A stretch of 23,883 bases of DNA, from positions 1-23,883 of the IMG/VR virus record IMGVR_UViG_3300025853_000653; one strand, 5' to 3'. The position numbers and the translations under genes are program-made. The DNA is from a virus. Below, one piece after another: positions 15,070 to 23,883 of the stretch. Position 1 is the first letter of the stretch, and every line of letters begins with the position of its first letter. Below the pieces are notes generated by a model. The model saw only the letters and a program-made list of their open reading frames with translations. It made no database searches and was not told where the DNA came from.

Positions 15070-18000
15070 ATGGAATACGATCCTACAGAGATGTTCAGGG
15101 TTGATCCAGGTGAAATGGAACTCTCTCCTGAGTTTCAAGCACAGCTAGAACAAGAGCGGCAGTCTGAACAAGTCGCCGCTCAAGCTGCTGCAATGGCTGG
15201 AACAACTACCCCTACGGGGGGACAACCTGGACAAGCTCAACCCTCTCAACCTGCTACGGCAGGTGAGCAACAAACTCCTTTTGATCCAGGTTTTGACATT
15301 GGTGATGCTGCTAGACAAGTAGTAGAAGGTGGTCTTTCAGTACCAGCTGGTCTTGTTGATTTTGGTGTTGACCTTATCAATAAACTTCCTGGTGTTAATG
15401 TACCTAAACCACCTGAATTTCAAACTAAACACCTCCAAGCACTTCGAGAGATTGCATCCGTTGTAGCACCTACTATTATCCTTTCTAAACTTGGTATTAA
15501 AGGTGGTACTGCAGCACATTCACGTGTTGGCTGGTCTCTTGGTAATAATGCTTTTGTTAAAGCAGCTAGTGGTCTAGGTATTGAACTTGGTGCTGGTGTT
15601 GCAGTTGGGGCTGTTAGCAGTGAGTATGAAGAGGATAACCTTACAGGTTCATTAAAACAGAACTTTCCAGAGACTTGGGATTTCATTCCTGATTCACTAG
15701 CTACACTTAAAGATGATCCCCCGGACCTTAAGCGTAAGAAGAACATCTATGAAGACCTCGGTATGGGCGCCTTCACCAGTGTTGCTGAGGGTGTCGTTAA
15801 GTTCACTGGGGCTATGGTTGATGCAGCCAGATCTCTTCGTAAATCCAATCGTCTTGTTGGTGAAACCCCTCAAGCTAAAGCATGGCTTGAAGCTAATGCT
15901 CCTAAACCTTCTTCAATGGATCCTGAAGATGTTATCACTGCATCTGCTATCAAACAAGAGGAAGCGTTGGATGAGCTTGGTTACTACAACATGTCCGAGA
16001 ACCCCAATATGGATGTACCACTTAAAGGTATCCATGATCTCTTTGACTACACCGAATTGGGTGTTCGTACTGTAGATGACTTTGGTGTTGTCGGTGCTGC
16101 TATTGACCAAGCACGAATTGCTAAGAACCTAGATACTGTCTACGGTCGTCTTGGTAACATGATCTCTGAACCTGCTCTTAAGTATGCACTGAAGAGTGGT
16201 GATAATGCTCAAGATATTGTTCTTGGTCTTGCTGATCAATTACAACAAGCTGGTCGTATTGGTATGGAAGGTGATGGTTGGAAAGTCACCTTTGATGATG
16301 TAATGGATGCTAACGAAGATCTAGCAATTCAATTGTTTGATCCTCGGATGAGTAAAGGAGAAGTACGTCAAGTTCTTGAACCCTTCATTATTCGTAGTGA
16401 AGATGGACGTGAAGTAATGGTTGAGGAAGGCTTCGCTATGGCTGCACGTGCATTGCGTGGCTTTGGTACTGAACTCACCAGTATGGATGTTGGTCGTGCT
16501 CAAGCATTACTTGCTGGTTCTCTGTCTGGACGTATCTCTGACCTTGCAGAAGGTGCACGTCTGATGGAAGGTACTTCCGCTGTTGAAGCTGCTCAAGAGA
16601 AAGTTATTGACTTGATGCAGTACGTTACTCAATTGTCTGGTTCTGCTAAATACTACAAGAACCGTAAGGCTAACCTGATTCAACTTGTTCAGAATGGTTT
16701 CCGTAACATTGAAGGTTACAACCTGGCTACTATTGAAGGGGCTGGTGATGTAGCACAAAGTATCTTTAAAGATTCTCAACGCTTTGCTGATACCCTAAGG
16801 CAGATCTCTTTCAATCAACCTCGTTTGATGGATGAGTTTTTGTTTGCTTATGAAATTACCGATGGTGATATTGATACCATTGTTAAGATGAATAAGTGGA
16901 TCCATGGAATGACGCTTGACCTAGGTAAAGGTATCATTAACCTTAACCCAGATGTACAGAACAAGCTAATTGCTGGTGTATGGTCTAACATCTTCAATAA
17001 CATGCTGTCTGCATTTAAGACACCTATTGAAGCTCTTGTAGGTAACTTTGGTGGTATCATCTCTCAACCTATCGCTCACTTTGCAGGTGCTGCAATGGCT
17101 GGGGATATTAAAGCTATGCAACGTGGTTGGATTGCTTATAGCTCCATCGGTGATACGTTGAAGAAAGCATTACCTTATGCTGGTGATGTCTTCATGCGTG
17201 CATCTAAGGAACCTAACTCTGTACGATCTGGTACACGTATTGACCTTCTCCTTTCACAAGAACGGGAGCTTGAATTCCTTAAGATGTCTGCACAACGTCA
17301 GGCACAAGAGGGTAATTATGGTCTTCAATACGTGGTTAATCAAATAGAGATGCTGAATGATCTTGGTAAGGATCCAGTATTGCGGTTTGGTGTTAATGGC
17401 ATGACTGCAACTGATGGTCTTACTGGAGCATTTAATGCAGCAGCTGAGGCACGTTTTCGTGCTATGGATGAACTTGTGTCAGCTGGTAAGGAAGTGACTA
17501 AAGAAAACGTCAAACCTATTGCTGATAAGTACTATGGTGAGATGTTTGGCGCTGATGGTCTACTTAAAGACGAAGCTGTTAAGTATGCTACTGATGAGAT
17601 GGCACTTAACATTGATAGTAACCTTTCTAAAGGTATGTCAGCACTAGTCAATATGGTTCCTGGTCTCCGTCCATTTATGATGTTCCCTACCACTGGTATG
17701 AACCTCATTGAAATGAGTGGTAAGTATGGACCGTGGATGCCTTTCCAACGTGATGTTAATGAATTAGCCTACGTTAAACTACAAGATCTCTTTGCTGATG
17801 AAGCACGTGTCGATGAATTGCTTCGTGCACGTAACATTGATGTAGAGAACCTTGATACTATTGCTAAGCAAAACAAACTTGCTGATCTTAAGTACACCAC
17901 AAGGGGACGTAAAGCTCTCGGTGCTGCAGCTGTAACAGGAGCTATTGGTCTTGTTTTAAATGATCGTATTACTGGTGATGGTATCTACGATAAAGAGATC

Positions 18001-18957
18001 CAACGTGCTCGGGAGAAGAACTCTAACTGGAAACCTCGTAGCATCAAAGGTGCTGATGGTAAGTGGTATTCCTACGAAGCAATGGGTCCGCTTGCTGATG
18101 CTATAGCACTTGTTGCTAACATCTCTGATAACTTTGATATGCTTGGTGAAGCGGCTGTTGAACGTCTCTTTGAGAAGACAGCTTTTATTATTGGTGCATC
18201 CATTACTGATCGTACCGCTCTTTCTACTATCAAACCATTGCTTGATATCGTTAGTGGTAACGAAGGTGCTTTGACTCGTTGGGCTGCTGGCTTTACTAAT
18301 AGTCTTGGTCCCCTAGCAGGACAACGTGCTGAATGGTCTCGTATCTTTAGTGAAGGTCTCCGTGAAGTAGATAATGACTTTCTCTCGTTGCTTGGTAACC
18401 GTAATAGCTATCTAGATATGTCTAACCGTCACCCCTATATTTATAGCCCGGTGACTGGTGAGAAGGCTAATGGCTATGGTCTATTGCAACGTGTCTGGAA
18501 TGCTTATAGTCCGATTAAAGTTCATGCTGAGCAATCTTCAGAGGAACGTTTCCTTCAAGAGATGGAGTTTGATATTAACACTACCTTCCGTACTAAAGAT
18601 GGTGTCAAACTTAAAGCAGCTGAACGTTCTGAGTTGTTCCGTTTGATGGGTACACGTGGTTTCTTCAAAGAAGAAATTCGTAACATCATGAGTGATGCTG
18701 GTAACTGGGATAGCATTGCTAAACTACGTGAAGCACGTCTGCGTGGTTTGAAGTCTGATGAAGTATCAATTAAAAAATGGCATGATCTTTATGCAAGGCT
18801 TTCTGATGCACGACGTGCTGCAGAAGAACTAGCTTATGCTGAGATGAGTGCTGAAATGTTCGGTCAAATTGAAGCACGTCAAATTGAACGTGATATGATC
18901 GAAGAAGCTAATATTGCTGGTGAAACACTTAACCCTGCTCTTTCTATTCGTAAGTAA
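15070..18957 (+). CDS. 16: Internal core protein gp16-like (DNA ejection protein), 1295 aa
   Basis: The length matches T7 gp16 (1318), but no transglycosylase motif is seen at the N-terminus. That part is acidic and Gln/Pro-rich (residues 1-75). Residues 90-185 hold hydrophobic, glycine-rich segments (SVVAPTIILSKLGIKGGTAA, ASGLGIELGAGVAVGAV) that could enter a membrane. The C-terminal third has VNMVPGLRPFMMFPTTGMNL, a short hydrophobic helix (GAAAVTGAIGLVL), and FTNSLGPLAGQRAEWSRIF, NGYGLLQRVWNAYSPIKV and MGTRGFFK motifs typical of podoviral gp16-type internal proteins. It would form the inner core and then line the periplasmic/inner-membrane channel that pulls DNA in. ATG 15070 follows an AT-rich gap (TTAATTAATTAA) of 11 bases without a clear Shine-Dalgarno. 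Confidence 0.9.
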   Translation: MEYDPTEMFRVDPGEMELSPEFQAQLEQERQSEQVAAQAAAMAGTTTPTGGQPGQAQPSQPATAGEQQTPFDPGFDIGDAARQVVEGGLSVPAGLVDFGVDLINKLPGVNVPKPPEFQTKHLQALREIASVVAPTIILSKLGIKGGTAAHSRVGWSLGNNAFVKAASGLGIELGAGVAVGAVSSEYEEDNLTGSLKQNFPETWDFIPDSLATLKDDPPDLKRKKNIYEDLGMGAFTSVAEGVVKFTGAMVDAARSLRKSNRLVGETPQAKAWLEANAPKPSSMDPEDVITASAIKQEEALDELGYYNMSENPNMDVPLKGIHDLFDYTELGVRTVDDFGVVGAAIDQARIAKNLDTVYGRLGNMISEPALKYALKSGDNAQDIVLGLADQLQQAGRIGMEGDGWKVTFDDVMDANEDLAIQLFDPRMSKGEVRQVLEPFIIRSEDGREVMVEEGFAMAARALRGFGTELTSMDVGRAQALLAGSLSGRISDLAEGARLMEGTSAVEAAQEKVIDLMQYVTQLSGSAKYYKNRKANLIQLVQNGFRNIEGYNLATIEGAGDVAQSIFKDSQRFADTLRQISFNQPRLMDEFLFAYEITDGDIDTIVKMNKWIHGMTLDLGKGIINLNPDVQNKLIAGVWSNIFNNMLSAFKTPIEALVGNFGGIISQPIAHFAGAAMAGDIKAMQRGWIAYSSIGDTLKKALPYAGDVFMRASKEPNSVRSGTRIDLLLSQERELEFLKMSAQRQAQEGNYGLQYVVNQIEMLNDLGKDPVLRFGVNGMTATDGLTGAFNAAAEARFRAMDELVSAGKEVTKENVKPIADKYYGEMFGADGLLKDEAVKYATDEMALNIDSNLSKGMSALVNMVPGLRPFMMFPTTGMNLIEMSGKYGPWMPFQRDVNELAYVKLQDLFADEARVDELLRARNIDVENLDTIAKQNKLADLKYTTRGRKALGAAAVTGAIGLVLNDRITGDGIYDKEIQRAREKNSNWKPRSIKGADGKWYSYEAMGPLADAIALVANISDNFDMLGEAAVERLFEKTAFIIGASITDRTALSTIKPLLDIVSGNEGALTRWAAGFTNSLGPLAGQRAEWSRIFSEGLREVDNDFLSLLGNRNSYLDMSNRHPYIYSPVTGEKANGYGLLQRVWNAYSPIKVHAEQSSEERFLQEMEFDINTTFRTKDGVKLKAAERSELFRLMGTRGFFKEEIRNIMSDAGNWDSIAKLREARLRGLKSDEVSIKKWHDLYARLSDARRAAEELAYAEMSAEMFGQIEARQIERDMIEEANIAGETLNPALSIRK

Positions 18958-18962
18958 CAATC

Positions 18963-21806
18963 ATGTCTTGTGCTGACGTACAAACAATTCAAGCAGGTAA
19001 TGGAGTAAAGACTCAGTTCTCTTTTGACTTCCCTTACCTTTTTAAATCAGAAGTTCAAGTTTCCTTTTGGAATGTCACAACTAAAGAATGGGACGTAATT
19101 GCACAAACTGATGCTACCTATCCTTGGCAGCTTACAGATGCTAACCCTACTATTGTAGAGTTTACAGGTACTGCACCTCCGACTCCTGCAACACCTGTTA
19201 ATCCTGATGAACCTACGGTTGATAATGTTCGGATTCGTCGTGTTACTAACATTGATAACATCCGAGCATTGTTCAACCCAGGTTCTGCTATCCGATCAGA
19301 TGATCTAAATAAGAACTTTGAACAGCTTCGTTATGCTATTCAAGAAGGTAATTGTCAAGAAGTACCTGCAGAGATCTATGACTTCCTGAGGGATTACTAT
19401 TGGAATACCTTTAGTGATGTTATCTACTCTACTGATAATTGGACAAGTGCTGATAACAAGATTGCTACTACTGCAGCAATTGACGGTCAAACTGCTCTTA
19501 ATTTTGATACACTTGTTCAAACAGCTACCCCATCTGGTAGTGATTGGCGTGTTGGTAAGACGTGGCTTCAGAACAATGCTGATCTAACTGTTTCTATTTG
19601 GAATGGTAGTGCATGGACAGGTGTTGCGTCAGGTGGTACATTTACTACTCAACCAAAGGTTGTCTATGTAGATGCGTCTAGTGGTGATGACACTAATGAT
19701 GGTCATCGTATTAGCCGTCCTAAAGCTACTATTAAAGCAGCTGTTGAACAAGTCAACGCTGATGCTACCTATGGTGATGGTAGTGTTATTGTTGTAGCAC
19801 CTGGTGTCTATGAAGAAGTAGCACCTATTGATATCACCCGAAAGGATGTGTCTATTGTTGGTACAACTTATCGTGGTTGTGTTGTCCATCCTACAGTAGC
19901 TACTGAAGAGAATGTATTGTTCCGTGTTAATAGTGGTACCTACATTCAAAACATCACATTTACTGGGATGAAAGCTAGTGGTGTACGGGGTGCTGCAGGT
20001 TCTGTTGATCCTGATGGTACCTACGGTCTACCTCCTAATCAAGGTTGGAACATTGCGTTCTATCCTAATGCAATGATTTATAAGTCACCTTATATTCAAA
20101 ATTGCATTAACTTCTCGGATTCTGAGATTGATAATAGTGCTTTGAATCCTAACACCCCAGCTGGTGGTGCTGCTGGTGATACTGATTCTGAACCGACTGG
20201 TGGTGGTATCCTTATTGATGGCTCTGCTGTTCATGCTAACAGCCCGCTACGTTCAATGGTATGTGATAGTTACTCTCAGGTTTGTTTGGATGGTCCTGGT
20301 ATTCTTGTTACTAATAACGGTTACTGTCAAGCGACAAGTACCTTTGCATTCTTTGCTCATTACCACCTGAAGTGTTTGAATGGTGGTCAAGCTAATATCA
20401 GTGGTTCTACTACTGACTTCGGTCGTTATGGTTTGATTGCTGATGGTAAGTCTACTTCTGCAATCTTTACTGCTACTACTACAGCTAATGCTGCTAATCA
20501 AGATATCACCTTTACGATTGGAGCACCTGTTGCAGGTGTTAACTGGTATGGTTCTGCTACACGTCCACAGAACAATATGGTTGTGGAAATTGGTGGTAAC
20601 ACATATCCAGTGTTATCTGCATCAGCTAATGGTTCTGGTTGGGATGTTACTATTCTTCGCCCAAATCCTGCTGATAAGTCAGAGAACCTTGGACTTGATG
20701 GTGCTGTAAGTAGTGGAGCTAGTGTTAGCTTCTACCTTCGTTCTATGATTGCCTCTAGTAATCACACAATGGAGTATTGCGGAGCTGGTACTAACTATTC
20801 TGCTCTTCCTGAGAATGGTGGTGTACCTGTTGAAGCAGCTCAAGTTGTTGAACGTAACAATGGTAAAGTTTGGGCAGCTATCACTGATCAAAGTGGTAAG
20901 TTTAAACTTGGTGACTTCTTTGTTGTTGATCAACAAAATAGCACTATTACACTTACAACTGGTACTATCCCACTTGATCTTAGTGAGCTAACTATTGCTC
21001 CTAATGGTGATGCACAACTCAATACTAACCTAGATCTTAACGGTAACCATATTCTTGATAGCACTGGTTCTGTCAGTATCAACGATACGTTGACGATGAA
21101 CCTTAATAAGATCACTAATGTTGGTGAACCTTCTAGTGCTCAAGATGCTGCTACTAAAAACTACGTTGATAGTTATGCAGTAACTGTTGCTGATATTGGT
21201 TCTAGTGTTCAAGCTTATGATGCTAACCTACCAGCTGGTAATACTATCCTTGTTGATGGTGATATTGGGGTAACTGTTGAAGCCTATGATGCAACTATCC
21301 TTAAAGATGCCGACATTGGTGTAACTGTTGAAGCCTATGACGCTACTATCCTTAAGGATGCTGATATTGGCGTAACAGTTGAGGCATATGATGCTACTAT
21401 TGTTAAAGATGCTGATATCGGTGTTACTGTCCAAGGTTATGACGCAGATACTGCTAAGACGGATGTTGCTCAAACCTTTACAGCAGGTCAACGTGGTGGT
21501 GTAACAGCACTAACTGATGCAGCTACTATTGTTCTTAACTTCAATGATAGTAACTACTTTAGTGTAACCCTTGGTGGTAACCGTGTGCTTGATAATCCAT
21601 CTAATGCAGTTGCCGGTCAATCCGGTGCTATCTTCATCACACAAGATGGTACTGGTGGTCGTACATTGAGTTACGGTGGTAATTGGTCTTGGTCTGATGG
21701 TAATGCACCTACCCTATCCCTCAGCCCTAATGCTGTAGACGTACTGATTTATATGGTACTGAGTCCTACATCAATCGTGGGTCATGTTATGAAGAATGTT
21801 CAGTAA
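18963..21806 (+). CDS. 17: Tail fibre protein (T7 gp17-type N-terminus), 947 aa
   Basis: Residues about 1-130 match the T7 tail-fibre attachment domain (QTIQAGNGVKTQFSFDFPYL, VRIRRVTNID, LNKNFEQLRYAIQEGN). Residues about 230-480 look like a right-handed beta-helix of the DUF1565/pectate-lyase type: VYVDASSGDDTNDG, RPKATIKAAVEQ, VIVVAPGVYEEV. Residues about 700-760 are a beta/coiled linker with NLDLNGNHILD and AQDAATKNYVDSYAV. Four 17-residue repeats of the type DIGVTVEAYDAT follow at 767-833. The C-terminus (VAQTFTAGQRGGVTAL, SVTLGGNRVLDNPSN, GAIFITQDGTGGRTLSYGG) is a domain shared by many marine phage fibres. The trimer would bind the host surface; receptor specificity is not readable. It begins 5 bases after gene 16. 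Confidence 0.92.
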   Translation: MSCADVQTIQAGNGVKTQFSFDFPYLFKSEVQVSFWNVTTKEWDVIAQTDATYPWQLTDANPTIVEFTGTAPPTPATPVNPDEPTVDNVRIRRVTNIDNIRALFNPGSAIRSDDLNKNFEQLRYAIQEGNCQEVPAEIYDFLRDYYWNTFSDVIYSTDNWTSADNKIATTAAIDGQTALNFDTLVQTATPSGSDWRVGKTWLQNNADLTVSIWNGSAWTGVASGGTFTTQPKVVYVDASSGDDTNDGHRISRPKATIKAAVEQVNADATYGDGSVIVVAPGVYEEVAPIDITRKDVSIVGTTYRGCVVHPTVATEENVLFRVNSGTYIQNITFTGMKASGVRGAAGSVDPDGTYGLPPNQGWNIAFYPNAMIYKSPYIQNCINFSDSEIDNSALNPNTPAGGAAGDTDSEPTGGGILIDGSAVHANSPLRSMVCDSYSQVCLDGPGILVTNNGYCQATSTFAFFAHYHLKCLNGGQANISGSTTDFGRYGLIADGKSTSAIFTATTTANAANQDITFTIGAPVAGVNWYGSATRPQNNMVVEIGGNTYPVLSASANGSGWDVTILRPNPADKSENLGLDGAVSSGASVSFYLRSMIASSNHTMEYCGAGTNYSALPENGGVPVEAAQVVERNNGKVWAAITDQSGKFKLGDFFVVDQQNSTITLTTGTIPLDLSELTIAPNGDAQLNTNLDLNGNHILDSTGSVSINDTLTMNLNKITNVGEPSSAQDAATKNYVDSYAVTVADIGSSVQAYDANLPAGNTILVDGDIGVTVEAYDATILKDADIGVTVEAYDATILKDADIGVTVEAYDATIVKDADIGVTVQGYDADTAKTDVAQTFTAGQRGGVTALTDAATIVLNFNDSNYFSVTLGGNRVLDNPSNAVAGQSGAIFITQDGTGGRTLSYGGNWSWSDGNAPTLSLSPNAVDVLIYMVLSPTSIVGHVMKNVQ
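21258..21461 (+). repeat. Four 51-base (17-codon) tandem repeats in the tail fibre gene
   Basis: Units start at 21258, 21309, 21360 and 21411. Units 1-3 encode (G/A)DIGVTVEAYDATI(L/V)KD; unit 4 diverges to VQGYDADTAKT. A weaker relative (DIGSSVQAYDANL) precedes them at about 21192. Synonymous differences between units show that the copies are not very recent. In-frame repeats of this kind can change fibre shaft length by recombination. Confidence 0.9.
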
Positions 21807-21819
21807 TGGAGAGTAAATC

Positions 21820-22665
21820 ATGATTCCTGGTGGTGTTATTCCCCTTCTTTTTTCAGCTGAAACATTACCCGCTGGAGCTGGGGCAACAGGTGGTACAATT
21901 ACTGATATCACAGATAACGGTGTTAATTATCGCGTTCATACTTTTACCAGTAGTGGATCCTTTATCCTTAATAAAGCTACTACTGTTGAATACCTAGTTG
22001 TTGGTGGTGGTGGTGGAGCTTCTGGCTATTTGACTAAACCTGCAGGTGGAGGCGGTGGAGCTGGTGGTCTGCTTTACACTGCAGCTGGTAGTGGTATACT
22101 TTTCCCATCTGCTATTTATACAATTACTGTTGGTGGAGGTGGAGTACGTTCTCTTGGTGGTCAAGGTGGTAACGGTCAAAACTCCTCTGTTGTTGGTAGT
22201 ACCATAAACCTTGCTGCAATTGGTGGTGGTGGCGGTGGTGCTTCAGACCCCAGTGCTGCTGGTTCTGCTGGTGGTAGCGGTGGTGGTGGTGGCGGTAGCC
22301 CAGCTAGAAGCGGCGGTGCTCGCACTGTTGGCCAAGGTTATGCAGGCGGTCCCGGATCTTTTAATGAATTTGGTGGAGGAGGTGGTGGTTCAGTTGGACC
22401 TGGTTCCCCTGCTACTAGCTCAGCATCGGGTCGTGGTGGAGCCGGTTTACTTATTAATATAACTGGTACCACAGTTCGATACGCTGCAGGTGGTCATGGT
22501 GGTACTTATACAGGTGCTACACAAACATCCGTTGGTGGCTCTACTCTTCCAGGCACTTCGCCCCCATTTAACAGCGGTAGTGGTGGCGGTGGTATGAGTT
22601 TTAGCCCTACAAAGTACCCAACTGGTGGTGCCAAAGGTATCGTTGTCCTTCGTTATCAAATCTAA
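21820..22665 (+). CDS. Glycine-rich tail tip adhesin-like protein, 281 aa
   Basis: Starts MIPGGVIPLLFSAETLPAGA after GGAG 21808-21811. Residues about 35-55 (YRVHTFTSSGSFILNKATTV) plus VEYLVVGGGGGASG form the usual entry strand of phage glycine-rich domains. The next 200 residues contain many GGGGG runs separated by short variable segments (AGGSGGGGGGSPARSGGART, EFGGGGGGSVGPGSPA, SGSGGGGMSF), and the protein closes with the strand GAKGIVVLRYQI. Proteins of this composition form stacked polyglycine-II helices with variable receptor-binding loops, as in the gp38-type adhesins of T-even phages. Directly behind the fibre gene, it probably sits at the fibre tip and decides host range. That role is inferred from composition and place. 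Confidence 0.8.
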   Translation: MIPGGVIPLLFSAETLPAGAGATGGTITDITDNGVNYRVHTFTSSGSFILNKATTVEYLVVGGGGGASGYLTKPAGGGGGAGGLLYTAAGSGILFPSAIYTITVGGGGVRSLGGQGGNGQNSSVVGSTINLAAIGGGGGGASDPSAAGSAGGSGGGGGGSPARSGGARTVGQGYAGGPGSFNEFGGGGGGSVGPGSPATSSASGRGGAGLLINITGTTVRYAAGGHGGTYTGATQTSVGGSTLPGTSPPFNSGSGGGGMSFSPTKYPTGGAKGIVVLRYQI

Positions 22666-22708
22666 CCCACCACTGCTACTTTTACTCATTTAATCTTTTT
22701 AAAAAACA

Positions 22709-23014
22709 ATGGCACAACTTTCTTACGCTAATCATGTTGAACCTCTTGGTAAAGTAGGTGCAGCACGTCAACTTACAGCTGGTTCTACTTCCGCTAATAC
22801 TGCTTTGACTGCTGGTGTCTTTCGTATTTCTATGAAAGCTGTTGGTGCTGATATCCGATATAGTATTGGTAGTAGTGCTCAAACTGCTACATCAACTAGT
22901 CATTATATCGCTATTGGTGAGCGTCTTGATGTTTCTGTACCTCCGGGTGCAAATATTGCAGTTATTCGTAATGGTACTACTAATGGGGTTCTGGAAGTAA
23001 CGGAGCTTGTCTGA
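22709..23014 (+). CDS. Small beta-rich hypothetical protein, 101 aa
   Basis: Starts MAQLSYANHVEPLGKVGAAR. Residues 20-100 alternate like a small beta barrel or sandwich: GVFRISMKAVGADIRYSIGS, HYIAIGERLDVSVPPGANIA, then VIRNGTTNGVLEVTELV. Similar short proteins occur near tail fibre and neck genes of marine phages, to my recollection, but I cannot name the family. No signal peptide or membrane segment is seen. It is separated from the adhesin by a 43-base AT-rich gap with no terminator hairpin, and its stop overlaps the next start (TGATG). A structural or decoration role is likely but unproven. Confidence 0.75.
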   Translation: MAQLSYANHVEPLGKVGAARQLTAGSTSANTALTAGVFRISMKAVGADIRYSIGSSAQTATSTSHYIAIGERLDVSVPPGANIAVIRNGTTNGVLEVTELV

Positions 23015-23883
23015 TGAGACTTAGTGGAACAAAATTATCTAGTATTTCACAGTCTAGTGGTCTCGGTAATCAACTTTGGGATTTATCCGGGATTCGCCCC
23101 TCCCTAGATCTTCCGTTTTCTGATACTAAATCTCTTGTTGATACTACTACTGGTAAGACACTTGTTGACTTCATCCGCGCCAGTTCAGGCACGTATGTCG
23201 GCAGCGACGGGCTGATTAAAACGGCGACGACGAATTTGCTGTTGAGGAGTGAGGAGTTTGATACTACGTGGTCATTGAGCAATATAAACGCATTCGGTAG
23301 TGGATCCACGGCTAATGCTACGCAAGCGCCAGACGGAAACTTAACTGCTGATCTAGTTACTGAAACCCTTGATGCGTCTAATACTCAGCATAATGTTTCT
23401 CAAGTTATCAATGTTAGCAGTGGAACTGTTTATACAATCAGTTTATTTGCAAAACTACCAGTAGGCTCAACTAGACAGCTTCAAATTCTCATTGCAAACA
23501 CTAATTTTACCGTTACACCTGCTGCAAATTTTGACCTGATTAGCGGGTCTGTCGCCTTTAGTAGTAACTGTACTGCTTCTATTGTGCCTTATCCAAATGG
23601 ATGGTATCGGTTAATTGTTACAACTGTTCCAGCGACAAGCAGTGGTTTGAATGGTTTTAATTTCAGGTTTCATGATGGTTCAAGCAATGCTTATATTGGC
23701 GACGGCACCTCTGGCTTCTACCTCTGGGGCGCCCAACTAGAGCAGTCGTCTACTGTTGGCGAATATGTGAAGACCACCAGCACGATCAACAGCGCACCAC
23801 GGTTTGATCATGACCCCACCACGGGTGAGAGCTTGGGGTTGTTGGTGGAGGAAAGTAGGACGAATTTGCTTCCCAGCAGTGAA
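23014..23883 (+). CDS. Modular host-interaction (tail/carbohydrate-binding) protein, 3' end cut by window edge
   Basis: ATG 23014 opens a frame without stop to the right edge (290 residues). After a 45-residue start comes VDFIRASSGTYVGSDGLIKT, then TTNLLLRSEEFDTTW. That opens a jelly-roll/carbohydrate-binding-like module ending GFYLWGAQLEQSSTVGEYVK. The segment GLLVEESRTNLLPSSE then begins a second, similar module. This pattern (FxRAStaTYV, NLLLRSEEF, LWGAQLE) is common in phage tail-associated proteins that bind or cleave surface sugars. The ends of the first module (about 23164-23280 and 23690-23883) are visibly richer in G and C than its middle and than the genes upstream, which suggests exchange of modules between phages. 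Total length and C-terminal domains are unknown. Confidence 0.8.
   Translation, partial: MRLSGTKLSSISQSSGLGNQLWDLSGIRPSLDLPFSDTKSLVDTTTGKTLVDFIRASSGTYVGSDGLIKTATTNLLLRSEEFDTTWSLSNINAFGSGSTANATQAPDGNLTADLVTETLDASNTQHNVSQVINVSSGTVYTISLFAKLPVGSTRQLQILIANTNFTVTPAANFDLISGSVAFSSNCTASIVPYPNGWYRLIVTTVPATSSGLNGFNFRFHDGSSNAYIGDGTSGFYLWGAQLEQSSTVGEYVKTTSTINSAPRFDHDPTTGESLGLLVEESRTNLLPSSE

Noticed and set aside
22666-22708. Terminator after the glycine-rich adhesin
   Set aside because: There is a T-run, but no stem of useful length precedes it.

Overview
The window is part of the genome of a lytic, T7-like marine cyanophage (cyanopodovirus). Every gene lies on the + strand. The virion genes follow the T7 order: portal (8), scaffold (9), capsid (10), tail tubes (11, 12), internal core (14, 15, 16) and tail fibre (17). 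Two cyanobacterial photosynthesis genes, hli and psbA, sit between scaffold and capsid. T7-like phages with psbA and hli at this site infect marine Prochlorococcus and Synechococcus, so such a host is inferred. No host DNA, tRNA gene, integrase, insertion sequence or CRISPR array was seen.

Layout. 1-590 is the 3' part of a di-iron, ribonucleotide-reductase R2-like gene, which would supply deoxynucleotides. 559-1582 holds a small gene and a Gln/Ala-rich protein at the place of T7 6.7/7.3. 1582-3822 encodes portal and scaffold. 3822-5813 is a compact cargo block: hli, a 16-aa Lys/Gly peptide, an RlpA-type wall-active barrel protein, psbA, a 49-aa basic protein, and a 34-aa peptide preceded by what looks like a glutamine-II ('Downstream-peptide') riboswitch. 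5814-6046 is a 233-base leader with several hairpins and palindromes. It is followed by the capsid gene and a strong intrinsic terminator, the counterpart of T7 T-phi. 7242-10666 encodes the two tail tube proteins and 10669-18957 the three internal core/ejection proteins. 18963 to the right edge encodes host-recognition proteins: tail fibre, glycine-rich adhesin, a small beta-rich protein, and a modular protein cut by the edge.

How it works together. The cargo block keeps photosystem II working during infection (D1 and a high-light-inducible protein). It also adds a likely cell-wall factor and a glutamine-sensing RNA that may tune a small regulatory peptide. It is transcribed with the capsid genes, so photosynthetic energy and nitrogen status may be tied to the period of heaviest particle production.

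Most notable points: (i) the pseudoknotted glutamine-II-like riboswitch at 5642-5691 in front of a YRG-motif peptide; (ii) the uncharacterised structured leader of the capsid gene, with mutually exclusive pairings; (iii) a 7-base tandem duplication that breaks internal core gene 14; (iv) an RlpA domain with both catalytic acids next to psbA; (v) a gp15 that carries the lytic transglycosylase plus an M23-like domain lacking its zinc ligands.
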